Below, one piece after another: positions 43,349 through 54,848 of a stretch of DNA of 64,000 nt. The position numbers and the translations under genes are program-made. Every line of letters starts with the position of its first letter. The stretch's first letter is position 1. Below the pieces are notes generated by a model. It worked only from the letters and a program-made list of their open reading frames with translations, was not told the DNA's origin and searched no databases. Origin of the DNA: Oceanimonas sp. GK1 (GTDB taxonomy: Bacteria; Pseudomonadota; Gammaproteobacteria; Enterobacterales; Aeromonadaceae); contig NC_016745.1 of the NCBI RefSeq assembly GCF_000243075.1, forward strand, positions 3,450,538 to 3,514,537. The letters run 5' to 3'.

Positions 43349-45079
43349 TCAGTTCACACCGTCGAAAATGGCTGGCGGCGCCTCGACAGGGCCAGACTCA
43401 CTCAGCGCTTTCCAGGCCTGGAAAAGGGTGAGATAAACCTCACCGCTGAGTCGCGGCAGCAGCTCGCTGCGCTCCAGTCGGTCCATCACCGGCCCCTTGA
43501 CCTCCGCCAGGTGAAAACGAATGCCGGCCAGTGCCAGCCGTTCGTTAATCATCAGCAGACTGTCCAGCGCCGAGGCATCGATACGGTTCACCGCGCTGCA
43601 TTGCAGCACCAGATGGCGCAGGCCCGGCCGCAGACTGACCAGGGTGGCGATGATGTCTTCCAGCTGGCCGGCATTGGCAAAATATAGGCTTTCATCCACC
43701 CGCAGGCACAACAGCGAGGGCCGCAGCTCCACCTCATGGCGCAGCCGGTTACGAAAATGCTCGGTGCCGGCAATGCGCCCCACTTCGGCCCAGTGCGGCC
43801 GGTGGCTGTGGTACAGATGCAGCAGCAAGGACACCAAAATACCGCTGACCAGCCCCGGCTCCACGCCCCCCAGCAGGGTAACCGCAAAGGTCACACACAG
43901 GGCGCTGAAATCGGCCCGGGAATAGCGCCAGGTATGGCCGAACTGGCGCCAGTCAAACAAGCCCAGTACCGACACCACTATGGTCGCCGCTAGCACCGCC
44001 TGGGGCAGCCCGCTCAGCCAGGGCGCAAACCAGAGCCCGGCCAGGGTGATGCCGAGGGCGGCGTACATGCCCGCCGCCGGGGTTTTAGCACCGGCGTCAA
44101 AGTTGACCACCGAGCGGGCAAAGCCGCCGGTCACCGGCATGCCGCTGGACAGCCCCGCCGACAGGTTGGCCAGCCCCAGGCCGATCAGCTCCTGGTTGGG
44201 AGAAAGACGCTGGCGCCGCCGGGCGGCCAGGGTCTGGCCGATGGACACCGATTCCACAAAGCCCACCAGGGCCAGCAGCAGAGACGGCAACATCAGCTCG
44301 CGCCAGGGCAAGGCGCTCCATTCAGGCCAGCTAAAGGCCGGCAACCCGGCGGGAATGGCCTGCACCACGGCCACCCCCGCCGCCTCCAGTTGCAGACCAT
44401 AAGACAGCAGAATGGCCACCACCACCACCGCCGCCGGCATCAGCCGCACCAGGGCCGAGGCGCGGCTTGCACTCACCAAGCGCCGCAATAATGCCCCCAG
44501 CCCGCCGCGGGCCCAGAACAGCACGCCCAGACTGATGGCAGACACCGCCAGGGTGGCCACCGGCATCGCCCGCCATTGTGCCAGCAGGGCCCCCGGCAGT
44601 TGCCAGAGCGCGCCTTCCAGCGGCACCCCCAGCAGGTGGCGCAGCTGGCTCAGGGTGATCAGCACCGCCGAGGCGCTGATAAACCCCGACATCACCGAAT
44701 GGCTGATAAAGTGCGCCACAAAGCCCAGCCGCAACAGCCCGAACAACAACAACCAGCCGCCGCTCAGCAGCGCCATCGCCAGGGCGCCATCGAGGTAATG
44801 CACCCCTTGCAGGGAAAGCTGGCCAAGGGTGGACGCCGTCATCAGCGACAGCACCGCCACCGGTCCCACCGACAGGGTACGGCTGGATCCGAACAGGCCG
44901 TAGATCACCAGCGGCAGTATGCTGGCGTACAGCCCCGCCTCGGGCGGCAGGCCGGCCAGCATGGCATAGGCCAGCGACTGGGGGATCAGCATCAGGGTGA
45001 CAATCAGTGCGGCACTGCCGTCCTGCGCCAGGGTGGCCCTGTCGTAACCCCGCCCCCACTCCAGTATGGGCAGGCGCAT
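43349..45079 (-). CDS. SulP family anion transporter with STAS domain
   Basis: This 576-residue SulP protein has an N-terminal block MLIPQSLAYAMLAGLPPEAGLYASILPLV near residue 32, 10-12 membrane segments, and PVTGGFARSVVNFDAGAKTP near residue 315. A C-terminal STAS domain spans residues about 455-560, with LQCSAVNRIDASALDSL carrying the usual Asp-x-Ser region. It is distinct from the SulP at 14.2 kb and lacks its Cys-rich tail. It starts 2 bp after the TIGR01244-type gene, so the two form an operon. Sulfate or a related anion is plausible from that partner, but not shown. Confidence 0.9.
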   Translation of the reverse strand: MRLPILEWGRGYDRATLAQDGSAALIVTLMLIPQSLAYAMLAGLPPEAGLYASILPLVIYGLFGSSRTLSVGPVAVLSLMTASTLGQLSLQGVHYLDGALAMALLSGGWLLLFGLLRLGFVAHFISHSVMSGFISASAVLITLSQLRHLLGVPLEGALWQLPGALLAQWRAMPVATLAVSAISLGVLFWARGGLGALLRRLVSASRASALVRLMPAAVVVVAILLSYGLQLEAAGVAVVQAIPAGLPAFSWPEWSALPWRELMLPSLLLALVGFVESVSIGQTLAARRRQRLSPNQELIGLGLANLSAGLSSGMPVTGGFARSVVNFDAGAKTPAAGMYAALGITLAGLWFAPWLSGLPQAVLAATIVVSVLGLFDWRQFGHTWRYSRADFSALCVTFAVTLLGGVEPGLVSGILVSLLLHLYHSHRPHWAEVGRIAGTEHFRNRLRHEVELRPSLLCLRVDESLYFANAGQLEDIIATLVSLRPGLRHLVLQCSAVNRIDASALDSLLMINERLALAGIRFHLAEVKGPVMDRLERSELLPRLSGEVYLTLFQAWKALSESGPVEAPPAIFDGVN

Positions 45080-45081
45080 GC

Positions 45082-45522
45082 TCAGCCTTTGCTGCCGGCG
45101 GCCAGGTGAAGAGCGGCCAGCCGCTCGGCCTGGGCCGACAGATCATAGCCGGCGGCGGCAGCCTGACGCAGCAAGTCCTCCGCCGGCTGCTGCCCAGCCC
45201 GGGACAGGGCCCACAGGGTAATGGAGCGGGTGCCGGTGCGGCAGAAGGCCAGCACCGGTGCCTCATGGTGACCGAGGGCAGCGTCAAAGTCGGCAATGGC
45301 CTGTTCGCTGAAATGGCCCGAGGCGATGGGTATCCACTCCCAGGCAAGACCCTGGGCGCTGGCCTCGGCGGCGAGCGCCTGCGCCGCCGGCTGGCCGGCG
45401 GTTTCGCCGTCGGGGCGGTTGCAGATCAGGGTTTTGTATCCCAGTGCCTTTAACCGGGCCAGATCGCCGGCGGTGACCTGATCCGCCACCGCAAAGTCCG
45501 CTGTTACCTGCCTGATGTCCAT
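45082..45522 (-). CDS. TIGR01244-type sulfurtransferase/phosphatase-like protein
   Basis: This 146-residue protein begins MDIRQVTADFAVADQVTAGDLARLKALGYKTL, the pattern of the TIGR01244 domain, which resembles dual-specificity phosphatases and is found fused to persulfide dioxygenases. The CX5R-type loop FCRTGTRS near residue 103 holds the catalytic Cys and Arg. It is thought to act on sulfane sulfur, but activity is not settled. It is translated with the SulP gene (2-bp gap). The ATG at 45522 has GAGG eight bases upstream; an in-frame start at 45543 is less well supported. Confidence 0.82.
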   Translation of the reverse strand: MDIRQVTADFAVADQVTAGDLARLKALGYKTLICNRPDGETAGQPAAQALAAEASAQGLAWEWIPIASGHFSEQAIADFDAALGHHEAPVLAFCRTGTRSITLWALSRAGQQPAEDLLRQAAAAGYDLSAQAERLAALHLAAGSKG

Positions 45523-45621
45523 GTGCTTGTCCTCTTGTTTCATCCTGCCTGCAGCGAACCATAGCACTGCAGCCATGCCTTTAAATTAGAAATTACTAAC
45601 ATAAAGGCATGGAGACAAGTG

Positions 45622-45654
45622 CAAAAACAAAAAAAGGAGGCCGAAGCCTCCTTT
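45622..45654 (-). terminator. Intrinsic terminator after tuf
   Basis: AAAGGAGGC and GCCTCCTTT form a 9-bp stem with a CGAA loop. On the minus strand the hairpin is followed by TTTTTGTTTTT. It ends the str operon about 30 bp after the tuf stop. Confidence 0.9.
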
Positions 45655-45683
45655 CTTGCAGCGCTTGTGGCGCCAATCCTCAA

Positions 45684-46868
<1,185 letters not shown>

Positions 46869-46932
46869 GGACTAGTCCTTCCTGATTTGCTCCCGTCCGA
46901 CAGGACGGACGGGAAGATTTAACAAAGATTAA

Positions 46933-49032
46933 TTAACCTCGGCGGGCAGCAATCACTGCCTCGGCCATGTTCGCGGGCACTTCGGCGTACTTGGCAAACT
47001 CCATGGAGTAGGAAGCACGACCCTGGGTCTGCGAACGCAGGTCGGTAGCGTAACCGAACATTTCGGACAGCGGAACCAGGGCGTTCACAATCTTGCCGCT
47101 GGGGCCGTCTTCCATGCCTTCGATGATGCCGCGACGACGGTTTACATCGCCGATCACATCCCCCATGTAATCTTCGGGGGTTTCCACTTCCACCTTCATC
47201 ATGGGCTCGAGCAGAGCCGGGTTACACTTCATGAAACCCGCCTTGAACGCCATGGAGCCGGCGATCTTAAAGGCCATTTCGGAAGAGTCAACATCGTGGA
47301 ACGAGCCGTCGTACAGGGTTACCTTGATGTCTTCAATCGGGTAGCCTGCCAGTACGCCCTGCTTCATCTGCTCCTGAATGCCCTTGTCTACGGCGGGAAT
47401 GTATTCCTTGGGAATCACACCACCCACAACGGCGTTCACGAAGGTGTAGCCGGCGCCCTCTTCCTGGGGCTCGATTCTGATCCAGACGTGACCAAACTGA
47501 CCACGACCACCGGACTGGCGCACGAACTTGCCTTCCTGCTCCACGGAACCACGAATGGTTTCGCGGAAGGCCACCTGGGGCTTGCCCACGTTGGCCTCCA
47601 CCTTGAACTCGCGTCTCATGCGATCCACGATGATGTCCAGGTGCAGTTCGCCCATGCCGGCGATAATGGTCTGGCCGGACTCTTCGTCGGTCCAGACCCG
47701 GAACGAGGGATCTTCCTGGGCCAGACGACCCAGGGCCAGGCCCATTTTCTCCTGGTCGGCCTTGGTTCTCGGCTCGACCGCCACGGAGATCACCGGCTCG
47801 GGGAATTCCATCCGTTCCAGAATGATCGGTGCGTCCGGCGCACACAGGGTGTCACCGGTGGTCACGTCCTTCAGGCCGATGGCGGCGGCGATGTCTCCGG
47901 CGCACACGGACTTGATCTCGTCACGCTTGTTGGCGTGCATCTGCACGATGCGGCCAATGCGTTCACGTTTGCCCTTGACCGAGTTCACCACGGTATCGCC
48001 GGTGTTGACGACGCCGGAGTACACGCGGAAGAAGGTCAGGTTGCCCACAAAGGGATCGGTGGCGATCTTGAACGCCAGCGCCGCAAAGGGCGCGGCGTCG
48101 TCGGCGGGACGGGTATCGGGCGTTTCGCCGTCTTCCTTCACACCGGCGATGGCAGGTACTTCCACCGGCGACGGCAGGTATTCCACCACCACGTCGAGCA
48201 TGGCCTGTACACCCTTGTTCTTGAACGCGGATCCACAGGTAACCAGGATGACCTCATTGCTGAGCACGCGGCTGCGCAGGCCGGACTTGATGTCCTCCTC
48301 GCTCAGCTCGCCCTCTTCCAGGTACTTTTCCATCAGCTCTTCATTGGCTTCGGCGGCGGCTTCCACCAGATTCTGGTGCCACTCTTCGGCCAGTGCCTGC
48401 ATGTCTGCAGGAATATCGTGGTATTCAAAGCTGGTACCGTTGTCTTCGTCGCTCCAGTCGATGGCCTTCATCTTGACCAGGTCGACCACGCCCGTGAAGT
48501 GCTCTTCGGCGCCAATCGGCAGCTGCACCGGCACCGGCGTTCCTTTCAGACGGGTCTTGATTTGCTCGACCACGCGCAGAAAGTTGGCACCGGTACGGTC
48601 CATCTTGTTGACGAAGGCAATACGGGGAACGTGGTACTTGTTGGCCTGACGCCATACCGTCTCGGACTGGGGCTGCACACCACCCACGGCGCAATACACC
48701 ATGACAGCACCGTCGAGCACCCGCATGGAACGTTCCACTTCAATGGTGAAGTCCACGTGTCCGGGCGTGTCGATGATGTTGATGCGGTGCTGAGGGAACT
48801 GGTGATCCATGCCGTCCCAGAAACAGGTCGTTGCTGCGGACGTAATGGTGATACCACGTTCCTGCTCCTGCTCCATCCAGTCCATGGTCGCGGCGCCCTC
48901 ATGGGTTTCGCCGATCTTATGGTTTACACCGGTATAGAACAGAATGCGCTCGGTAGTGGTGGTCTTGCCGGCGTCAATGTGAGCGCTGATACCGATATTA
49001 CGGTAGCGTTCAATCGGAGTTGTACGAGCCAC
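46933..49032 (-). CDS. fusA: Elongation factor G
   Basis: This 699-residue protein is EF-G, the translocation GTPase. G1 is [14 protein letters not shown] near residue 16, G3 is [12 protein letters not shown] near residue 88, and G4 is NKMDRTGAN near residue 142. The start is a GTG at 49032 with AGAGGA seven bases upstream; the 15 in-frame codons before it are not supported. It lies between rpsG (75 bp upstream) and tuf (64 bp downstream), as in the classical str operon. Confidence 0.98.
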   Translation of the reverse strand: MARTTPIERYRNIGISAHIDAGKTTTTERILFYTGVNHKIGETHEGAATMDWMEQEQERGITITSAATTCFWDGMDHQFPQHRINIIDTPGHVDFTIEVERSMRVLDGAVMVYCAVGGVQPQSETVWRQANKYHVPRIAFVNKMDRTGANFLRVVEQIKTRLKGTPVPVQLPIGAEEHFTGVVDLVKMKAIDWSDEDNGTSFEYHDIPADMQALAEEWHQNLVEAAAEANEELMEKYLEEGELSEEDIKSGLRSRVLSNEVILVTCGSAFKNKGVQAMLDVVVEYLPSPVEVPAIAGVKEDGETPDTRPADDAAPFAALAFKIATDPFVGNLTFFRVYSGVVNTGDTVVNSVKGKRERIGRIVQMHANKRDEIKSVCAGDIAAAIGLKDVTTGDTLCAPDAPIILERMEFPEPVISVAVEPRTKADQEKMGLALGRLAQEDPSFRVWTDEESGQTIIAGMGELHLDIIVDRMRREFKVEANVGKPQVAFRETIRGSVEQEGKFVRQSGGRGQFGHVWIRIEPQEEGAGYTFVNAVVGGVIPKEYIPAVDKGIQEQMKQGVLAGYPIEDIKVTLYDGSFHDVDSSEMAFKIAGSMAFKAGFMKCNPALLEPMMKVEVETPEDYMGDVIGDVNRRRGIIEGMEDGPSGKIVNALVPLSEMFGYATDLRSQTQGRASYSMEFAKYAEVPANMAEAVIAARRG

Positions 49033-49107
49033 AATAAGATCCTCTTGCCAAGGTCGAATGTCCTTAGTGAGCCACAAGGGGCGCGACCGAGGCCGCGCCC
49101 GCTCTCA

Positions 49108-49578
49108 TTACCAGCGGTAGTGAGCGAAGGCCTTGTTGGCTTCGGCCATGCGGTGAACGTCTTCACGTTTCTTGACCGCGGAGCCTTTGTTTTCAGAGGC
49201 ATCCATCAGCTCGCCAGCCAGACGCTGGGCCATGGATTTTTCGCCACGCTTGCGCGCAGCGTCCACCAGCCAGCGCATGGCCAGGGCGTTGCGACGTACG
49301 GGGCGTACTTCAACAGGCACCTGATAGGTGGAGCCACCTACCCGGCGGGATTTAACTTCAACAGTAGGACGAACGTTGTCCAGGGCTTCTTCAAACAGCG
49401 CCAGGTGATCTTTGCTGGTTTTGGCAGCAACGATGTCCAGGGCACCGTAAACAATCTTTTCAGAGGTAGACTTCTTGCCGTCTACCATTACTACGTTTAC
49501 AAACTTTGCCAGCAGTTCGGATCCGAACTTGGGATCCGGCAGGATTTTACGCTGGCCGATTACGCGACGTCTTGGCAT
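49108..49578 (-). CDS. rpsG: Ribosomal protein S7
   Basis: This 156-residue protein is S7, beginning [26 protein letters not shown] and including [27 protein letters not shown]7 starts assembly of the 30S head and, in E. coli, represses the str operon by binding its mRNA between rpsL and rpsG. Here 84 bp separate rpsL from rpsG, enough for such a site, but I did not find its structure. Length is the usual one. Confidence 0.98.
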   Translation of the reverse strand: MPRRRVIGQRKILPDPKFGSELLAKFVNVVMVDGKKSTSEKIVYGALDIVAAKTSKDHLALFEEALDNVRPTVEVKSRRVGGSTYQVPVEVRPVRRNALAMRWLVDAARKRGEKSMAQRLAGELMDASENKGSAVKKREDVHRMAEANKAFAHYRW

Positions 49579-49662
49579 TGCAAACTCTCCGTAACTTCAG
49601 GAATAACCCAAAACAAAACAGGTTAAAAAAATAAATGTTTGGCCTTACTTAACGGAGAACCA

Positions 49663-50037
49663 TTAAGCCTTGGGCTTCTTGGCGCCGTACTTGGAGCGGC
49701 CCTGACGACGGGCGGAAACACCGGAGGTGTCCAGCGCGCCGCGCACGGTGTGGTAACGCACACCGGGAAGGTCTTTAACACGACCACCGCGGATCAGCAC
49801 AACGGAGTGCTCCTGCAGGTTGTGGCCTTCACCACCAATGTAGGAGTTCACTTCGAAGCCGTTGGTCAGACGAACACGGCACACTTTACGCAGTGCGGAG
49901 TTCGGCTTCTTCGGAGTGGTGGTGTATACGCGGGTGCACACGCCGCGCTTTTGCGGGCAGGCTTCCAGCGCCGGCACGTTGCTCTTAGCAACGGCTTGTT
50001 GGCGAGGCTTGCGCACCAGCTGGTTAATAGTTGCCAT
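49663..50037 (-). CDS. rpsL: Ribosomal protein S12
   Basis: This 124-residue protein is S12, a decoding-centre protein. The start [14 protein letters not shown] is the family N-terminus, so the 31 in-frame codons upstream are excluded. Lys43 (in [12 protein letters not shown], counting Met) and the [11 protein letters not shown] loop are of wild-type form, so streptomycin-resistance substitutions at these places are not present. It is the first gene of the rpsL-rpsG-fusA-tuf set, about 250 bp after tusB. Confidence 0.98.
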   Translation of the reverse strand: MATINQLVRKPRQQAVAKSNVPALEACPQKRGVCTRVYTTTPKKPNSALRKVCRVRLTNGFEVNSYIGGEGHNLQEHSVVLIRGGRVKDLPGVRYHTVRGALDTSGVSARRQGRSKYGAKKPKA

Positions 50038-50166
50038 TAACAGCTCCTGATAATGTCGTTCTACAGTTGAAAAAATCCATCCCCAAAAGCGGGGACGCAA
50101 AATTCTATGCTCGCCCCGAAGGCAAGTCAAGATTTATACAGTTGCTCAAAGCCGCTTGGCTACAGA

Positions 50167-50254
50167 CAGTGGCGGGGATTGCCGGAGTCGACCGTCAAAT
50201 GTCATGGACGACATTTGCCGAGCGTCCCATGGATGGGCTTGAAGCGTGTCGGCG
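50167..50254. repeat. Dispersed repeat, copy B
   Basis: This stretch between tusB and rpsL matches 11961-12045. It has a perfect inverted pair CAAATGTC (50196-50203) and GACATTTG (50210-50217) and a smaller CCCAT-GG-ATGGG palindrome at about 50226-50237. It is non-coding in both places. Confidence 0.8.
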
Positions 50255-50285
50255 CAGGTAACCCCGTCACGCTCGGGCTCGCCGG

Positions 50286-50570
50286 TTACCACGCCGTGGG
50301 GCTGCCCTGCGCCGCAATCAGCTCGACCAGGCCGGCCATGGTGAGCGGCGTGCCGATCACTGGCTCAAGGCCGCGGGCCTCCAGATCTTCCTGCATGACA
50401 AACAGGCCACCGGCGTCGGCCAACGGCTGCAGCCGGGCCTGCCAGGCCGGCAGGGTGGCGGCGATCACCCCATCCTGCCACAGCACCAGCTGATCGCCGG
50501 GCTGCAGGTAACCCATGGCCAGCTCCAGGCTGTGGTGACTAAAGGGAGAGTGTTTGACGGTATGCAGCAT
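50286..50570 (-). CDS. tusB: Sulfurtransferase TusB (tRNA 2-thiouridine synthesis)
   Basis: This 94-residue DsrH-family protein begins MLHTVKHSPFSHHSLELAMGYLQPGDQLVLWQDGVIAA, the TusB pattern. It forms the TusBCD complex that relays persulfide sulfur from TusA to TusE for s2U34 in tRNA. It is the last gene of tusDCB, 6 bp after tusC. The order and place upstream of rpsL are as in E. coli. Confidence 0.92.
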   Translation of the reverse strand: MLHTVKHSPFSHHSLELAMGYLQPGDQLVLWQDGVIAATLPAWQARLQPLADAGGLFVMQEDLEARGLEPVIGTPLTMAGLVELIAAQGSPTAW

Positions 50571-50576
50571 AGGTCC

Positions 50577-50933
50577 TCAGAAGCTCAACCGAACGTCGTG
50601 CTCGCCCAGAAGACGGCGCAGCTCGCCGGTATCGCAGGCTTGCGCGTCAATACACAAATCGGCCAGGGTCAGGCCGCGCTCGGCCAGTGAGGCGGCGCAC
50701 ACATACACCTGCTCGATGTCGTACAGCTCCAGCAGGCCAAAGGTCGGCGCATAATCCCGGCCGTGAATGGCGGCGGGCGCTTGCTCACGCTTGAGCTGAT
50801 ACACACCGTCGTCCATAAAAAACACCGCCAGCGCCTCGCTCAGGGCCGAGGTGGCCAGCACCGCATCCAGCCCTTCCCGACCGGCGGCGCTGCCGTGGGG
50901 CGCCGTGCGGAATATAAAAGCAACCTTGTTCAT
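50577..50933 (-). CDS. tusC: Sulfurtransferase complex subunit TusC
   Basis: This 118-residue DsrF-family protein begins [47 protein letters not shown], the TusC pattern with the FRTAPHG start. It is a structural part of the TusBCD heterohexamer. Its start codon overlaps the tusD stop by one base, and it ends 6 bp before tusB. Confidence 0.93.
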   Translation of the reverse strand: MNKVAFIFRTAPHGSAAGREGLDAVLATSALSEALAVFFMDDGVYQLKREQAPAAIHGRDYAPTFGLLELYDIEQVYVCAASLAERGLTLADLCIDAQACDTGELRRLLGEHDVRLSF

Positions 50934-51334
50934 CAGAATTGCACCACCCTGTCGGCGGTCAATGCCGCCTGGGCCAGGGCCCCGAGGCCACTCAGACGAA
51001 AGGGCGTGGCCACGTTGCCGCTATCCAGACCGGCTTCAGCGGCACCGGTGTCGTCGCACAGGCCACGGCGCAGCGCCGCCGCCACACACAAGTCCAGGGT
51101 AAGCCCATGCTGTTCGGCCAGGGCCACCCAGGCCCGGTGCAGATCGAATTCGTCACTGGCGGGCTGCACCAGGCGGTTACCGTTGTGCACCCCTTCCTGA
51201 TAGAAGAACACGCTGTCGATGACATGCCCCTGCTCCAGCAGGGCACAGGCAAAGCGCCAGGCATCGGCGGCGGCCTGAGTGCCATAACAGGGGCCGGTCA
51301 CCAGCAGGGCAAAACGCAGGGAAGAGTCGGTCAT
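50933..51334 (-). CDS. tusD: Sulfurtransferase complex subunit TusD
   Basis: This 133-residue DsrE-family protein has the active-site Cys in [12 protein letters not shown] near residue 78, corresponding to the Cys that accepts sulfur from TusA in E. coli. [22 protein letters not shown] near residue 11 is also typical. The ATG at 51334 is chosen because [11 protein letters not shown] aligns with the family start. It overlaps tusC by one base. Confidence 0.94.
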   Translation of the reverse strand: MTDSSLRFALLVTGPCYGTQAAADAWRFACALLEQGHVIDSVFFYQEGVHNGNRLVQPASDEFDLHRAWVALAEQHGLTLDLCVAAALRRGLCDDTGAAEAGLDSGNVATPFRLSGLGALAQAALTADRVVQF

Positions 51335-51386
51335 GGCAAGGTCCGCAGAGAGCAAAAGAGCGGCCGCAACCGCTCTTTGAATTGGC

Positions 51387-51770
51387 TTATTCCACCAGGG
51401 CGATGGCTTCCACTTCCACCAGCACGTCTTTGGGCAGACGGGCCACTTCTACGCAGGAACGGGCCGGGGCACCGGCGGCGAAGTAGCTGGCGTAGACTTC
51501 GTTGAAGGCCAGGAAGTTGTTCATGTCGGACAGGAAACAGGTGGTCTTGACCACGCTGGTGGCATCGGCACCGGCTTCGGCCAGCACCGCCATCAGGTTG
51601 TCCATTACCTGCTTGGTCTGGGCTTCGATACCGCCCTCGACCACGTCCATGGTGGACGGATCCAGCGGGATCTGACCGGAGGTGTAGACCATGTTGCCCA
51701 CGCGGGTGGCCTGAACATAGGGACCGATGGCAGCAGGTGCCTGGTCGGTGGCGATTACGGTTTTAGTCAT
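51387..51770 (-). CDS. ridA: Reactive intermediate deaminase RidA
   Basis: This 127-residue Rid-family protein hydrolyses 2-aminoacrylate and other enamines to protect PLP enzymes. The signature [25 protein letters not shown] near the C-terminus holds the substrate-binding Arg of [28 protein letters not shown] near residue 15 is also typical. The start codon overlaps the yheO stop by 4 bp (ATGA), so it is coupled to that regulator. In E. coli ridA is elsewhere, and here it is inserted between yheO and tusD. Confidence 0.94.
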   Translation of the reverse strand: MTKTVIATDQAPAAIGPYVQATRVGNMVYTSGQIPLDPSTMDVVEGGIEAQTKQVMDNLMAVLAEAGADATSVVKTTCFLSDMNNFLAFNEVYASYFAAGAPARSCVEVARLPKDVLVEVEAIALVE

Positions 51771-52492
51771 GGGTTCTCCTGGTTATTTGGCGATGACGCT
51801 TCGTCATCGCGTTTTTTCTGCCTGATATAGAGATAGACAGTGTGTTTGGAAATGTTGAGCTTGTCCGACACCATGGCGATGGCGTCCTTGATGTCGAAGA
51901 TGCCTTTTTCAAACAGGGTAGTGACAATTTGCTTGTTCTTGGCGTTGTTGGCCACATCCGGATCGGCGTTGATCGCTTCGATGGTACGCTCCACCGTCAG
52001 GGTCACCAGCTCCTCCACATTGTTGCTGAAGTTTTCCGCCGACGCCTGGGGCCGCTCGTTTTCCGGCGGCAACCAGTCGGCCATCAGTTCGTGCAGGGGT
52101 GCCCCCAGATCCAGATGCAGGCACAGCACGCCGGCCAGCTCGCCATGAGCACCGCGCACCACCTGCATCAGGCTGCGCACCGGCGAGCCCAGCCGCTGGT
52201 GAGTCAGACACAGCCGGCTGCCCCCGCGGTGCTGCAACTCGACCAGCAGCCGCTGTTCGGTATCGGTCATGGCCGCGCCCGGCTGGCGGTTGCCACCGGC
52301 CACCCGCAGGGCCACGCCGCCCGGCTCGTGGAGGGAATAGAACACGACCTCACAATGCCGCCCGTAAAGCGCCGACAGCCCCTCTACCAGCTCCGCATAC
52401 CGCAACAGCGCCTCATTCAAGGCGGCACCCGTGGCCGTATTGTTCAGCACAAGGGCCGCCCCGCTTCGGGCCGTCCCACTCTCCGTTGGCAT
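51767..52492 (-). CDS. yheO: YheO-like PAS/HTH regulator
   Basis: This 241-residue protein has an N-terminal YheO-type PAS domain (residues about 20-130, [16 protein letters not shown] and [13 protein letters not shown]) and a C-terminal helix-turn-helix near residue 190-230 ([30 protein letters not shown]), as in YheO and the D-arginine regulator DauR. In E. coli yheO sits directly upstream of tusDCB, as here. The ligand is unknown. The ATG at 52492 has GGGAG seven bases upstream; a 46-codon in-frame extension is not conserved in type. It is translated with ridA. Confidence 0.86.
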   Translation of the reverse strand: MPTESGTARSGAALVLNNTATGAALNEALLRYAELVEGLSALYGRHCEVVFYSLHEPGGVALRVAGGNRQPGAAMTDTEQRLLVELQHRGGSRLCLTHQRLGSPVRSLMQVVRGAHGELAGVLCLHLDLGAPLHELMADWLPPENERPQASAENFSNNVEELVTLTVERTIEAINADPDVANNAKNKQIVTTLFEKGIFDIKDAIAMVSDKLNISKHTVYLYIRQKKRDDEASSPNNQENP

Positions 52493-52591
52493 TGCTGGCT
52501 CCCACCCCTGATCTCTGGTTCTGATTTTCAATCGCTGGTAATGAATGTCAACTTTTTTTGAAGGGAAGCGTGAGGCCACCAGCCCGCCGAC

Positions 52592-52616
52592 AAAAAAACC
52601 GCCCGCAGGCGGTTTT
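52592..52616 (-). terminator. Intrinsic terminator after ilvH
   Basis: AAAACCGCC and GGCGGTTTT form a 9-bp stem with a CGCA loop, followed on the minus strand by a run of T. It lies about 20 bp after the ilvH stop and separates ilvIH from yheO. Confidence 0.9.
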
Positions 52617-52635
52617 GCATTGTATGGCAACTTGC

Positions 52636-53130
52636 TCAGGCCCGCAGGGCCTTTTCACCCCGGGACACACCGCACACGCCGCTGCGCACCACTTCCACCA
52701 CTTCGGTGGTATCGCTCATGTTGCAGATAAAGGCATCGAGCTTGTCGCTGGTGCCCACCAGCTGCACCGTATACAGGTGCGGAGTGACGTCCACGATCTG
52801 GCCGCGAAAGATGTCGGCGGTACGCTTGACTTCATCCCGGTTGGACCCGTCGGCGCGCACCTTGACCAGCACGATTTCCCGCTCGATATGATCCCCGTCG
52901 GTCAGATCGCTGACCTTGAGTACGTCCACCAGCTTGTTGAGCTGCTTGGTGATCTGCTCGATTACCCGCTCGTCGCCGCTGGTGACGATGGTCATGCGCG
53001 ACAGGGTGGGATCCTCGGTAGGCGCCACGGTCAGGGTTTCAATGTTGTAGGCCCGCTGGGAAAACAGCCCCACCACCCGGCTCAGGGCGCCGGACTCGTT
53101 TTCCAGCAACAGGGAAATAATACGCCGCAT
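52636..53130 (-). CDS. ilvH: Acetolactate synthase III small (regulatory) subunit
   Basis: This 164-residue protein is the ACT-domain regulatory subunit. It begins [40 protein letters not shown], the valine-binding ACT region, and ends with the C-terminal ThDP-activating domain. It gives the catalytic subunit full activity and valine feedback. The start codon shares one base with the ilvI stop (TGATG). An in-frame upstream extension of nine codons is excluded. Confidence 0.95.
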   Translation of the reverse strand: MRRIISLLLENESGALSRVVGLFSQRAYNIETLTVAPTEDPTLSRMTIVTSGDERVIEQITKQLNKLVDVLKVSDLTDGDHIEREIVLVKVRADGSNRDEVKRTADIFRGQIVDVTPHLYTVQLVGTSDKLDAFICNMSDTTEVVEVVRSGVCGVSRGEKALRA

Positions 53131-54848
53131 CAGGTTCGCTCCGTTTTGCTCAACCACATTTCATCCATGGCTCCGGTCTTGATCTGCATGGGGTACACAT
53201 GCTCTTCCGGATCGATCTGAATATCCATGAACACCAGCTTGTCGGTCAGGGAGAAGCACTTCTCCAGGGCCGCGTCCAGCTCGGCCGGATCCGTCACTTT
53301 CATGCCCACGTGGCCGTAGGATTCGGCCAGCTTGACGAAGTCGGGCAGCGAGTCCATGTAGGAATGGCTCTGACGGCCTTCATAGAACATCTTCTGCCAC
53401 TGCTTCACCATGCCCAGGGCGTTGTTGTTCATGGAGATGATTTTCACCGGTATGTTGTATTGCATACAGGTGGACAGCTCCTGAATGTTCATCTGAATGG
53501 AGCCGTCACCGGTCACGCACACCGACACCGCATCGGGGCAGCCCAGCTTGGCGCCCATGGCGGCGGGCAGGCCAAAGCCCATGGTGCCCAGGCCACCGGA
53601 GTTGATCCACTGGCGCGGCTTGTCGTAGGGATAGTACAGGGCGGCAAACATCTGATGCTGGCCCACATCGGAGCTGACGATGGCCTTGCCCTCGGTGATG
53701 CGGTAGACGGATTCGATCACCTGCTGGGGTTTGATGTACTTGTCGCTCTTCTCGTAGCTCAGGCACTGGCGGGAGCGCCACTGCTCGATCTGCACCCACC
53801 AGTCGTCCAGCGCCTGGGTATCGGGCTGCAGGCCCAGCTCGCGAATGGCCTCCAGCATCTGGGCCAGCACGGTATCGGCCGAGCCCACGATGGGTATGTG
53901 CGCCGGAATGGTCTTGGAAATGGACGTCGGATCCACATCCACGTGCACTATGGTGGCGTGCGGACAGAACTTGGCCACGTTGTTGGTGACCCGGTCGTCG
54001 AAGCGGGCACCGATGGCAAGGATCAGATCCGAGTTGTGCATGGTCTTGTTGGCTTCATAGGTGCCATGCATGCCCAGCATGCCGATAAACTGCTTGTGGG
54101 TACCGGGCATGACGCCAAGGCCCATCAGGGTGTTGGTCACCGGCAGATTGAACTGCTCGGCCAGCTGCACCACCAGGCCGCTGGCATCGGCAGTAATGGC
54201 ACCGCCCCCCACGTACATCACCGGTCGCTTGGCGGCGGCCAGGGCCTTCATCGCCTTTTTGATCTGGCCCTTGTGGCCCACGCCGGTGGGGTTGTAGGAG
54301 CGCATGTCCACCGACGCCGGATAGACGTAGGGGTGCTTTTCCTTGGGGTTCTGAATGTCTTTGGGCAGGTCCACCACCACCGGGCCGGGGCGACCGGACG
54401 CGGCAATGTAGTAGGCCTTTTTAATGGCCAGCGGAATATCGGACGCCTTTTTACACAGAAAGCTGTGCTTCACGATGGGGCGGGAAATACCGATCATGTC
54501 GGTTTCCTGGAAAGCGTCATCACCAATGTAGTTGGTCGGCACCTGGCCCGACAGCACCACCATGGGAATGGAATCCATGTAAGCGGTGGCAATGCCGGTA
54601 ATGCAGTTGGTCGCGCCCGGTCCCGAGGTTACCAGCACGGTGCCCACCTTGCCGGTGGCCCGGGAATAACCATCGGCCATGTGCACGGCCGCCTGCTCGT
54701 GGCGCACCAGCACGTGCTCTATTTTGCTGTTTTCAAACAAGGCATCATAGATGTCCAGTACCGAGCCGCCGGGATAACCAAACAGGTAATCAATCCCCTG
54801 GTCCTCCAGCGCTCGCACGACCATTTCTGCGCCTGATAACATCTCCAT
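53130..54848 (-). CDS. ilvI: Acetolactate synthase III large (catalytic) subunit
   Basis: This 572-residue ThDP enzyme makes acetolactate and acetohydroxybutyrate for valine, leucine and isoleucine. Markers are [16 protein letters not shown] near residue 24, the cofactor Glu in [16 protein letters not shown] near residue 48, and the ThDP motif [16 protein letters not shown] near residue 435, followed by [18 protein letters not shown] is seven bases before the ATG. It is divergent from leuA over a 715-bp region; in E. coli leuO lies in that place. Confidence 0.96.
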   Translation of the reverse strand: MEMLSGAEMVVRALEDQGIDYLFGYPGGSVLDIYDALFENSKIEHVLVRHEQAAVHMADGYSRATGKVGTVLVTSGPGATNCITGIATAYMDSIPMVVLSGQVPTNYIGDDAFQETDMIGISRPIVKHSFLCKKASDIPLAIKKAYYIAASGRPGPVVVDLPKDIQNPKEKHPYVYPASVDMRSYNPTGVGHKGQIKKAMKALAAAKRPVMYVGGGAITADASGLVVQLAEQFNLPVTNTLMGLGVMPGTHKQFIGMLGMHGTYEANKTMHNSDLILAIGARFDDRVTNNVAKFCPHATIVHVDVDPTSISKTIPAHIPIVGSADTVLAQMLEAIRELGLQPDTQALDDWWVQIEQWRSRQCLSYEKSDKYIKPQQVIESVYRITEGKAIVSSDVGQHQMFAALYYPYDKPRQWINSGGLGTMGFGLPAAMGAKLGCPDAVSVCVTGDGSIQMNIQELSTCMQYNIPVKIISMNNNALGMVKQWQKMFYEGRQSHSYMDSLPDFVKLAESYGHVGMKVTDPAELDAALEKCFSLTDKLVFMDIQIDPEEHVYPMQIKTGAMDEMWLSKTERT

